Notes under the pieces: generated by a model
What the model saw: the letters and a program-made list of their open reading frames with translations, nothing else
The model's database searches: none
What the model was told of the DNA's origin: nothing
Source of the DNA: an uncultured Eubacterium sp.
GTDB taxonomy: Bacteria; Bacillota; Clostridia; Lachnospirales; Lachnospiraceae
NCBI GenBank assembly: GCA_910584065.1
Contig: CAJTZN010000023.1
Coordinates: 1-55,499, forward strand
Direction of reading: 5' to 3'
DNA: 55,499 nucleotides
Program-made: the position numbers and the translations under genes
Part shown: positions 41,090-47,769 of the stretch, in pieces
How the letters are laid out: each line of letters opens with the position of its first letter
How positions within the stretch are numbered: the first letter of the stretch is position 1

Positions 41090-42154
41090 TTGAAAAAGAT
41101 CATTCTTACAGGTGGGGGAACGGCGGGGCACGTTACGCCCAATATCGCGTTGATACCGGAGCTGCAGAAGCGGGATTATGAGATCTACTACATTGGCTCG
41201 AAAGATGGTATTGAGACAAAGCTGATGGCTGATTTTGATATACCATATTATGGCATATCGTCAGGAAAACTCCGGCGTTATTTTGATATTAAGAATTTTA
41301 CCGATCCGGCCAGGATCATAAAAGGATATGCAGAGGCAGCGAAGATCATTAAAAGGATCAAGCCGGATGTGATATTTTCGAAGGGGGGGTTTGTAACGGT
41401 GCCGGTCGTTTTGGCGGCAAAACGCAGAAAAGTACCGTGCGTGCTCCACGAGTCGGATCTGTCGCCGGGACTGGCCAATAAACTATGCATTCCGTCTGCG
41501 AAAGCGATCTGCGCGAATTTCCCGGAGACGCTTTCCCATCTGCCGAAAGAAAAGGCGCATCTCACCGGTTCTCCGATCCGCAAAGAACTGTTTTCGGGAA
41601 ATCGCCTGAAGGGTTTGGATTTTTGCGGTTTTGATGCGGGGAAGCCGGTGATCCTCGTGATCGGTGGAAGCCTCGGTTCCGTTCGCGTCAATGAGGCGGT
41701 CAGAGACATACTTCCCCAGCTTCTCGAGCGGTATCAGGTCATCCATTTGTGCGGAAAGGATAAGCTCGATGAAAGTCTGCACGATACGAAAGGGTATGTA
41801 CAGTTTGAGTACATCCAGAAGGAATTGTGCGACCTTCTGGACGCGGCGGATATTGTGATCTCAAGGGCCGGAGCGAACGCGATCTGCGAGCTGCTGGCGC
41901 TCCATAAGCCGAATATACTGATCCCGCTCTCACTGGAGGCGAGCAGGGGCGACCAGATCCTGAATGCGGAGTCCTTTGAAAAGCAGGGATTTAGTTATGT
42001 GATCCGCGAAGAGGATCTGACGAGCGAGCGCCTTCTGCAGGCGGTAAAGGAAGTATACAGCAATAAAAATACGTATATCAGCGCGATGAAGGACAGTGAC
42101 CAGCACAACGCGGTTAGCAGGGTGGCAGACATTATAGATGAGATTGTGTCGTAA
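41090..42154 (+). CDS. murG: UDP-GlcNAc:undecaprenyl-PP-MurNAc-pentapeptide GlcNAc transferase
   Basis: 354 aa from TTG 41090, 5 bases after GGGGGGA. The GT28 enzyme makes lipid II from lipid I at the inner face of the membrane. Motifs: ILTGGGTAGHVTPNIALI, IFSKGGFVTVPVVLAA, LHESDLSPGLANKL, VIGGSLGSVRVNEAV and the C-terminal ISRAGANAICELLAL with IPLSLEASRGDQILNA. Length is normal. It lies outside any dcw cluster, behind the HIT gene. Confidence 0.95.
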   Translation: MKKIILTGGGTAGHVTPNIALIPELQKRDYEIYYIGSKDGIETKLMADFDIPYYGISSGKLRRYFDIKNFTDPARIIKGYAEAAKIIKRIKPDVIFSKGGFVTVPVVLAAKRRKVPCVLHESDLSPGLANKLCIPSAKAICANFPETLSHLPKEKAHLTGSPIRKELFSGNRLKGLDFCGFDAGKPVILVIGGSLGSVRVNEAVRDILPQLLERYQVIHLCGKDKLDESLHDTKGYVQFEYIQKELCDLLDAADIVISRAGANAICELLALHKPNILIPLSLEASRGDQILNAESFEKQGFSYVIREEDLTSERLLQAVKEVYSNKNTYISAMKDSDQHNAVSRVADIIDEIVS

Positions 42155-42312
42155 AAGGGACACATATGTCGTTTTTTGTCGTACGAAAATGTCACATTTT
42201 GATCCACTCGTCTATACAGCATGTCCCGAAATTTGTTATACTGAACGTAAACAGGAAGATTCAGTGATTGACGCGGTGCGTCGGCGCCGCGTGTGAAAAA
42301 TGGAGGGATAGT

Positions 42313-42984
42313 ATGAGAAATTCATTATATGTGATATTAGTACTTGGCGCGGTCTGCGCGCTCATCAAGCTGTCGGTGAACCGGATGTACCGCAAACTGA
42401 TCCGCGAAGCAGGCCAGATGGGAAAATCCGAACACCCGCTTATGAAGATGCTGATGAAAAAGTTCGAAGCCTGTTATCAGTTGAAAATGGGTGTGGAAAA
42501 TGTGGAGATTTTTGTGGACAAGTATTTGAATTCGTTTAAAAGCGTGGGCATCCATTTGTACACATGGGAGATCATGGGAGATGCGCTGTTTGGTATTACG
42601 CTGCTTGCCAGTGTCGTTACGAACCTGTACATAGCGGTGACTGTGGAAAACCGGAGTTCGGCGCTCGGATCACTTTTGGCTGGCATTACGGTCTGCGGTC
42701 TGCTCCTGCTGGAGGATATGCTTTTGAATACCCGGTTAAAACGGCGGCTGCTGATGGTAGAAATATTAGATTATCTGGAAAATGTGTACAAGCCGCGCCT
42801 GGAGAACAGGGTGTTCCGGAGCGAGGAGATGCAGGAATACCATCGGGAATATTTCGACGAGGAGCGGGCGCAGCTCGATGAACTGCTGTCTATGAAACAG
42901 ACGGAAGAGCCGGCGATGGCGATTCAGTTTACCAAGGAAGAAGAAGCGATCATTGAAGAGGTGCTAAAAGAGTATATTGTATAG
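42313..42984 (+). CDS. Hypothetical membrane protein, 223 aa
   Basis: ATG 42313 follows TGGAGGGA. An N-terminal TM (SLYVILVLGAVCALIKLSV), a cytoplasmic helix region, two TMs (ALFGITLLASVVTNLYIAVT and LGSLLAGITVCGLLLLEDML), then an acidic cytoplasmic tail ending VLKEYIV. I recognise no family; similar membrane proteins are common in Lachnospiraceae as far as I recall. Located between murG and pgi with its own leader of about 150 bases. Confidence 0.65.
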   Translation: MRNSLYVILVLGAVCALIKLSVNRMYRKLIREAGQMGKSEHPLMKMLMKKFEACYQLKMGVENVEIFVDKYLNSFKSVGIHLYTWEIMGDALFGITLLASVVTNLYIAVTVENRSSALGSLLAGITVCGLLLLEDMLLNTRLKRRLLMVEILDYLENVYKPRLENRVFRSEEMQEYHREYFDEERAQLDELLSMKQTEEPAMAIQFTKEEEAIIEEVLKEYIV

Positions 42985-43003
42985 ATTTTGTGTTCATTGC
43001 GTC

Positions 43004-43032
43004 TTGAGTTTTAAGGGCCTGTTTGGTATAAT
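43004..43032 (+). promoter_or_regulatory. Predicted promoter of pgi
   Basis: TTGAGT (43004-43009), a 17-nt spacer, perfect TATAAT (43027-43032). Confidence 0.65.
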
Positions 43033-43075
43033 ATAACAAGAAGTAGTGACTAAAATAAACGCGAAAGGAAAGGAT

Positions 43076-44431
43076 ATGGCTATGAGTAAGCACGTAACAT
43101 TTGATTATTCACTGGCGAAGAAATTTGTCGGTGACGATGAGATCAAGCTGATGGAAAACATCGTAGAAACGGCGAAGGATACGCTGTTAAGTAAAAACGG
43201 TGCGGGAAATGACTTTCTGGGGTGGATCGATCTTCCTGTTGACTACGATAAAGAAGAGTTTGCCAGGATCAAGAAAGCGGCAGAGAAGATCCAGTCAGAT
43301 TCGGACGTATTAGTGGTGATCGGTATTGGCGGCTCATATTTGGGGGCCAGGGCGGCGATCGAGTTTCTCCGTCACGGATTTTATAATTGTGTGGATAAGT
43401 CTGTGCGCAAGACGCCAGAAATCTATTATGCCGGAAACAGTATAAGCGGTACGTATTTGTCCCAGTTGATCCAGACGATCGGAGACAGGGACTTTTCGGT
43501 GAATATTATAAGCAAATCCGGCACGACGACGGAACCAGCCATCGCATTCCGTGTGTTTAAGGAAATGATGGAAAACAAATATGGAAAAGAAGAGGCTGCG
43601 AAGAGGATTTACGCTACGACCGATAAAGAGAAGGGAGCATTAAAGAACCTCGCTTCGGAAGAGGGATATGAGACGTTTGTTGTGCCGGATGACGTCGGAG
43701 GAAGATTTTCCGTGCTCACGGCGGTGGGACTTCTGCCGATCGCTGTCAGCGGCGCCGATCTGGATCAGTTGATGGAAGGCGCACAGAGCATGAGGAAGCT
43801 TTGTCTGGAGACACCGGCCATGCAAAATGATTCCGTGATGTATGCCGCGGTTCGAAATGCGCTGCACAGAAAAGGCAAGATGGTTGAGGTACTGGCGAAT
43901 TATGAGCCATTTTTCCATTATGTGGGCGAGTGGTGGAAACAGCTCTACGGAGAGAGTGAAGGAAAAGACCAGAAGGGCATCTTTCCGGCCAGTGTGGATC
44001 TTACCACGGATCTTCATTCGATGGGGCAGTTTATCCAGGACGGTTCGCGTATCATGTATGAGACGGTGATGGAGCTTGAGAGTCCTTCGCTTGATATCAC
44101 GCTGAAAGAAGAAGCGGTGGATCTGGACGGATTGAATTATCTCGCTGGAAAGACGCTTGATTTTGTGAATAAGAACGCGATGAAGGGAACGCAGCTGGCT
44201 CACACCGATGGAAATGTTCCGAATCTCGTGATCCGTGTTCCGGAACAGAACGAATTCTGTCTCGGCGAGCTGTTCTATTTCTTCGAGTTTGCCTGCGGAG
44301 TCAGCGGATATATACTGGGAGTGAACCCATTTAACCAGCCGGGTGTGGAGAGTTATAAGAAAAATATGTTCGCGCTTCTCGGAAAACCGGGATATGAGAA
44401 GCAGCGTGAGGAATTGATGAAGCGTCTTTAA
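43076..44431 (+). CDS. pgi: Glucose-6-phosphate isomerase
   Basis: About 451 aa (ATG 43076 or 43082, both behind AAAGGAAAGGA). Interconverts glucose-6-P and fructose-6-P in glycolysis. Conserved segments: VVIGIGGSYLGARAAIEFL, IISKSGTTTEPAIAFRVF, DDVGGRFSVLTAVGLLPIAV, GEWWKQLYGESEGK and NPFNQPGVESYKKNMF. Length fits the short bacterial form. It has its own promoter and is followed by a terminator. Confidence 0.97.
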   Translation: MAMSKHVTFDYSLAKKFVGDDEIKLMENIVETAKDTLLSKNGAGNDFLGWIDLPVDYDKEEFARIKKAAEKIQSDSDVLVVIGIGGSYLGARAAIEFLRHGFYNCVDKSVRKTPEIYYAGNSISGTYLSQLIQTIGDRDFSVNIISKSGTTTEPAIAFRVFKEMMENKYGKEEAAKRIYATTDKEKGALKNLASEEGYETFVVPDDVGGRFSVLTAVGLLPIAVSGADLDQLMEGAQSMRKLCLETPAMQNDSVMYAAVRNALHRKGKMVEVLANYEPFFHYVGEWWKQLYGESEGKDQKGIFPASVDLTTDLHSMGQFIQDGSRIMYETVMELESPSLDITLKEEAVDLDGLNYLAGKTLDFVNKNAMKGTQLAHTDGNVPNLVIRVPEQNEFCLGELFYFFEFACGVSGYILGVNPFNQPGVESYKKNMFALLGKPGYEKQREELMKRL

Positions 44432-44464
44432 ACGCGAGACGGGAAGATAAAAAACTGCGTAAGA

Positions 44465-44500
44465 AAAACTGCGGAAGTGCATGAGCGCCTCCGCAGTTTT
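44465..44500. terminator. Bidirectional terminator between pgi and ferredoxin
   Basis: AAAACTGCGGA (44465-44475) and TCCGCAGTTTT (44490-44500) form a perfect 11-bp stem, with A/T runs on either side. Confidence 0.85.
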
Positions 44501-44524
44501 CAGTTTACAGGGAAATCTCCCACA

Positions 44525-44692
44525 TTAGTTTTCAATTGCACCTGTAGGGCATGTAGAAGCGCATGCGCCACAGTCCAAGCAAGCGTCTGCATCAATTTCA
44601 AAATGTGCATCTCCCTCAGAGATAGCTCCAGCTGGGCAATCAGCAGCACATGAACCACAACTGATGCAAGCATCTGTAATTTTGTATGCCAT
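44525..44692 (-). CDS. 2[4Fe-4S] ferredoxin, 55 aa
   Basis: A short gene with AAGGAGG ahead of ATG 44692. The product has two clostridial clusters, CISCGSCAADCP (starting near residue 9) and CLDCGACASTCP (starting near residue 38), giving eight cysteines for two [4Fe-4S] centres. A low-potential electron carrier for pyruvate:ferredoxin oxidoreductase, hydrogenase and similar enzymes. Convergent with pgi. Confidence 0.95.
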   Translation of the reverse strand: MAYKITDACISCGSCAADCPAGAISEGDAHFEIDADACLDCGACASTCPTGAIEN

Positions 44693-44795
44693 GATCGTAT
44701 CCTCCTTTTTCTCTTAGATACTATCCATTTTAATACAAAGTCAAAAAAAATACAAGTATATTCAGGAAAATAATTGCACATAATCGGATTGTGGC

Positions 44796-44824
44796 TTGAC
44801 ATTTTGGGAAACAGTGAATATAAT
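44796..44824 (+). promoter_or_regulatory. Predicted promoter of the DUF1858 gene
   Basis: Consensus TTGACA (44796-44801), a 17-nt spacer, TATAAT (44819-44824); 25 bases before the ATG at 44850. Confidence 0.8.
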
Positions 44825-44849
44825 CGAATAGAAAGGAGGGTGCAAAACA

Positions 44850-45056
44850 ATGGAAGTAACGAAGGACATGCTTATCGGTGAAATTCTTGCCAAAGATCAG
44901 ACGGTTGCGGCCATTTTGATGGCATCAGGCATGCACTGTGTCGGGTGTCCCGCATCGCAGGCCGAGAGCCTGGAGGAAGCGGCGATGGTCCACGGTATGG
45001 ATTGTGATGAATTGGTATCTAAAATAAACGAATATCTGGCTGCAAAAGCATCATAA
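44850..45056 (+). CDS. DUF1858 domain protein
   Basis: 68 aa; GAAAGGAGGG precedes ATG 44850. The sequence ILAKDQTVAAILMASGMHCV followed by GCPASQAESLEEAA and MDCDELVSKINEYL is the DUF1858 fold, with the conserved GMHCxGC cysteine pair. Function is unknown; such domains are seen next to or fused with redox and Fe-S proteins. It stands divergent from the ferredoxin gene, which is suggestive but not decisive. Confidence 0.9.
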   Translation: MEVTKDMLIGEILAKDQTVAAILMASGMHCVGCPASQAESLEEAAMVHGMDCDELVSKINEYLAAKAS

Positions 45057-45072
45057 GTTTTTGACGCTTCAA

Positions 45073-45122
45073 AAAGGGTGCGGCATCTTTGACTAGGTAC
45101 GATCAAAGGTGCGGCACCCTTT
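45073..45122. terminator. Long stem-loop between DUF1858 gene and mecA
   Basis: AAAGGGTGC (45073-45081) pairs with GCACCCTTT (45114-45122), and CATCTTTGA (45084-45092) with TCAAAGGTG (45103-45111). On the minus strand it is followed by five T, so it probably serves mecA; on the plus strand the tail is weak. Confidence 0.7.
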
Positions 45123-45162
45123 ATCATGTTGGCCGAAAGAACGAGCCAACATGTACATATTA

Positions 45163-45972
45163 TCATAGCATGGACAGCTGGGAAATGGCATCGTCCTTCA
45201 GGATCAGCTTATAGTGTTCATTGAAGAAGTCCTGAGTGGCATATGTCAGGGTCTCTTTCTTACCAAACTCGCCCAAGATCGTGCACACTTTATCAAAAGA
45301 AGCCATTTTATTATTCTTCGATAAGATCATATAATAGATGCTGGTTTCTTCATCTTTCCAAACGCTGTTTTTTCCGGAATAGACACGGACGACTGCCTTG
45401 GAAGCGCTGACAATGAAGTTCAGGGAAGGGAACGAATACAGTCTGGATGTGGAATCACCAGACGTCCGGCTATGTTTTTCAGACATTTCCCGGCCGCGTC
45501 TTCTCTTTTTGAGAAGTTCATGAAGAGGGATAAAGTCCGAACCGTTATCATCGGCTTCCGCGATGATCTCGTTCAACTGTTCGAAACAGTTGATCAGGTC
45601 GTCTGCATATTCATCCGGCTCGTCTTCCAGATCTTCGTCATAGAATTCCTCGTCCTCGTCGTCATACTCTTCAAATCTATTAGCAATATTTCCAAATTGA
45701 GAAAATTTTTCTTCAAATTCATCAGGGTCTTCCACTTTGGTTATCACGAGGATGATGGATTCCTTTGAAGTCGGAATCGCCTCGATCATGAGTGGAATGT
45801 CGTCTGTATCAAAGCCAAAGTCCGAGTTTGCCTGTTCCATCATATCTCGAAAAAGTTCTTTTGCCCGTTCGGAACCGTATGCCAGTTCGCTGATTTTCAA
45901 CTGACGTTCAGATAGATCACGTTTACTAAGGATACAGCGTATCTGCTTGTCGCTGATGCGTTCAATTCTCAC
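45163..45972 (-). CDS. mecA: Adaptor protein MecA
   Basis: 269 aa. The N-terminal domain MRIERISDKQIRCILSKRDL plus LSERQLKISELAYGSERAKE matches MecA, which hands substrates (such as ComK in Bacillus) to ClpC. A long acidic linker (DEDEEFYDEDLEDEPDEY) separates it from the C-terminal ClpC-binding domain (SVWKDEETSIYYMILSKNNK, KVCTILGEFGKKE). Slightly longer than the Bacillus protein owing to the linker. Single gene. Confidence 0.9.
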   Translation of the reverse strand: MRIERISDKQIRCILSKRDLSERQLKISELAYGSERAKELFRDMMEQANSDFGFDTDDIPLMIEAIPTSKESIILVITKVEDPDEFEEKFSQFGNIANRFEEYDDEDEEFYDEDLEDEPDEYADDLINCFEQLNEIIAEADDNGSDFIPLHELLKKRRRGREMSEKHSRTSGDSTSRLYSFPSLNFIVSASKAVVRVYSGKNSVWKDEETSIYYMILSKNNKMASFDKVCTILGEFGKKETLTYATQDFFNEHYKLILKDDAISQLSML

Positions 45973-46105
45973 AAACCCACTTCCTTTCTGTATAATTGAT
46001 TGTTATATGAAAAAAGTATAAATTATTACGGGGATAAAGTCAACAATTTAAGAGAAGAAAATTTGCCCAAATTTTTCAATGTATTTAGGAATTATTCTCA
46101 CTATT

Positions 46106-46165
46106 ACGTACAAACGACAGTTTTCACGTATAAACGACACTTTTCCCGTCTATACAACACTTGAT
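46106..46165 (+). promoter_or_regulatory. Three 20-bp direct repeats upstream of a promoter (activator site)
   Basis: ACGTACAAACGACAGTTTTC, ACGTATAAACGACACTTTTC and the more diverged CCGTCTATACAACACTTGAT follow each other with no gap. A 20-bp period puts all units on about the same DNA face. The third unit runs into the -35 box at 46161. The layout resembles LytTR-type regulator sites; the regulator is unknown. Confidence 0.6.
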
Positions 46166-46190
46166 TTTTTTTGTGTATGAATATTATAAT
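46161..46190 (+). promoter_or_regulatory. Promoter downstream of the triple repeat
   Basis: TTGATT (46161-46166), an 18-nt spacer, TATAAT (46185-46190). Confidence 0.6.
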
Positions 46191-46444
46191 ATGTATAAAG
46201 ATAAAAGATATTCCGGGAAGGGGGGTATGACTATGGATTTGGGGCGGAGGTTTTCGTTCGACATCTTTCCTGATCAATTCTGATTATTCTGTTAGCAATG
46301 TCGCTCAGATATCCAATGGAATGAAACATGTTACAACAAACAAGAAAAACGGATCACTATCTTTTATCTTGATTTGCGAAAGGGAACTGATTTTTTGCAT
46401 CGCGGCATCACTTCCTTTTATCATACAGTTTTGGGGGGATTTAG

Positions 46445-46693
46445 TTGAGAGAAACTTCATGGCTCCGTGATGAGCTGGAACGGGCAAAAGCGATGGGACT
46501 GACAGTACAGATCGAGGGACGGACATGCACTTACAGCAATCCGGAAGAACTTTTGAGCATACTGGAGGAACCTGCGTACATGCTCGATTATCTAAGCGAC
46601 GATGAAGGAAAAATAACCGGCATTTGCTTCGATCGGGTAAATGAAAGGGACTTCATCGGAAGAGCGGATTCCGGGACTGCGCACAAAGACTAA
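46445..46693 (+). CDS. Small hypothetical protein, 82 aa
   Basis: TTG 46445 lies 6 bases after GGGGGGA. The product is soluble: RDELERAKAMGLTVQIEGRT, YSNPEELLSILEEPAYMLDY, then an acidic turn DDEGKITGICFDRV. It has no TM or known motif. The upstream frame ends in a TGA overlapping this TTG. It may be expressed from the promoter at 46161. Confidence 0.55.
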   Translation: MRETSWLRDELERAKAMGLTVQIEGRTCTYSNPEELLSILEEPAYMLDYLSDDEGKITGICFDRVNERDFIGRADSGTAHKD

Positions 46694-46781
46694 GGTGCAA
46701 ATAAAAAGAATAGGAATTGTTTTGTGCACAAAACCGGAGCAATAGGGTGTATGAGTGAAAAGAAAATTAAATTTGGACGAA

Positions 46782-46820
46782 AAAAAGGAGTTTCCCCGGT
46801 AGATGAGGAAACTCCTTTTT
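46782..46820 (-). terminator. Intrinsic terminator of the receiver-ComFB gene
   Basis: AAAAAGGAGTTTCC (46782-46795) pairs perfectly with GGAAACTCCTTTTT (46807-46820). On the minus strand it is followed by a run of seven T. Confidence 0.85.
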
Positions 46821-46854
46821 CGTATGTAGATTGGCTCCAGATACCCGATCGCTT

Positions 46855-47508
46855 TTATACCTCATGACGAGGTTTTTCTTTAATTAAATTTGCATAGCGG
46901 GTAATCTCTGCCAACAGCTGGATGCGGTCATCGATGGATGCGAGCTGACTGGCATGGATAATGGACTCACCTTTTCCGGTGCTTACATATTTTGGCTTCG
47001 AATGATTCAGAGTAAGTGTAAGCAGGTCTTTGCGGCACTGGGGACACGGGCAGATTCCCAAAACATCCAGATTTTTATCAATTTCTGACTCGATCAGATC
47101 TTCCATCACGTTGTGCACCCTGCGGCTTCTGCCGATATGGATGAGATTGTGGATCCTCTGCTTGGTAATAGCCGGATCCAGTGGTTTTGGAAGAATATCA
47201 TCCGCTCCCATTTCAAATAACTGCGCGGTATTCCCAGTCGATGATGCCGCCGCTAAGATCAGGATGGGAACATCCCGATACAAATTATGATCCCGAACAC
47301 CCTTTAGTATACTGAATTCATCCTGCAGGGCTTTTCCCAGATCTAAAAGGATCAGATCAATGGGAGTGTTACACTGTTTTAGATAGGGAATCACCTCTGC
47401 CTGGTTGGAAAGCGGAATATAATCATAATCCGTTTTCAGTAAATCTGATAACAGTTCCTGTGCCTGCTTGTCATCATCAATGAATAGTATTCTGTTTTTC
47501 ATGTTCAT
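46855..47508 (-). CDS. Response regulator with a ComFB output domain
   Basis: 217 aa. The receiver domain spans residues 5-125: acidic residues D11-D13, phospho-acceptor D56 in LILLDLGKA, S89/S90, and K108 in LPKPLD. Residues about 131-205 match ComFB: VMEDLIESEIDKNLDVLG, the cysteine cluster CPCPQC (C153, C155, C158), then RKDLLTLTLNHSKPKYVS. Cyanobacterial ComFB proteins bind cyclic dinucleotides. No DNA-binding domain is present and no histidine kinase is nearby, so this is an orphan regulator. The start may be ATG 47508 or 47502. Confidence 0.8.
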   Translation of the reverse strand: MNMKNRILFIDDDKQAQELLSDLLKTDYDYIPLSNQAEVIPYLKQCNTPIDLILLDLGKALQDEFSILKGVRDHNLYRDVPILILAAASSTGNTAQLFEMGADDILPKPLDPAITKQRIHNLIHIGRSRRVHNVMEDLIESEIDKNLDVLGICPCPQCRKDLLTLTLNHSKPKYVSTGKGESIIHASQLASIDDRIQLLAEITRYANLIKEKPRHEV

Positions 47509-47552
47509 CCTTTCTCCCTAGCCACATCCGCGTGAGCGGACATGTTAATCTT

Positions 47553-47569
47553 AATAACGATACGTTATT
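47553..47569. promoter_or_regulatory. 17-bp palindrome, possible operator
   Basis: AATAACG-ATA-CGTTATT is a perfect 7-3-7 inverted repeat in the divergent region between the receiver-ComFB gene and the O-antigen-ligase-like gene. Confidence 0.45.
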
Positions 47570-47622
47570 GATATATCCATTACCAGTTTATCACATCTTT
47601 CACAAAATTTCCATAGGAAATT

Positions 47623-47650
47623 TTGACAGAAGTACGCAAAGTGGTATAAA
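47623..47650 (+). promoter_or_regulatory. Predicted promoter of the polysaccharide genes
   Basis: TTGACA (47623-47628), a 16-nt spacer, TATAAA (47645-47650); 120 bases before the ATG at 47770. Confidence 0.5.
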
Positions 47651-47769
47651 AAAGAAAAAAAGGAGAAAAAATCGAAGGGAGATTCATGAAAAGTGTCAAA
47701 AACAGTAGATAATCCTGCTAAAATGTAGTATGATATTTTTGCATAATAAAAAGCAAAGGGGAAAAGAAG

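Larger units (their letters stand above)
46020..46444 (+). other. Unassigned stretch: repeats, promoter and decayed frames
   Basis: Contains three 20-bp direct repeats and a promoter (46106-46190), then a GGAAGGGGGG ribosome site and an 18-codon ORF (46227-46283: MTMDLGRRFSFDIFPDQF). The same frame goes on past two stops to a TGA that overlaps the TTG of the gene at 46445. A second open frame (SDYSVSNVAQISNGMKHV) lies over it. It looks like a short gene that has decayed, or a leader peptide; not resolved. Confidence 0.4.

Noticed and set aside
46106..46165. Possible CRISPR array
   Set aside because: The three 20-bp units are adjacent with no spacers; they fit a regulator site.
46751..46867. 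38-codon ORF (MSEKKIKFGRKKG...) on the plus strand
   Set aside because: It runs through the strong terminator hairpin of the receiver-ComFB gene and overlaps that gene's end; no good ribosome site.
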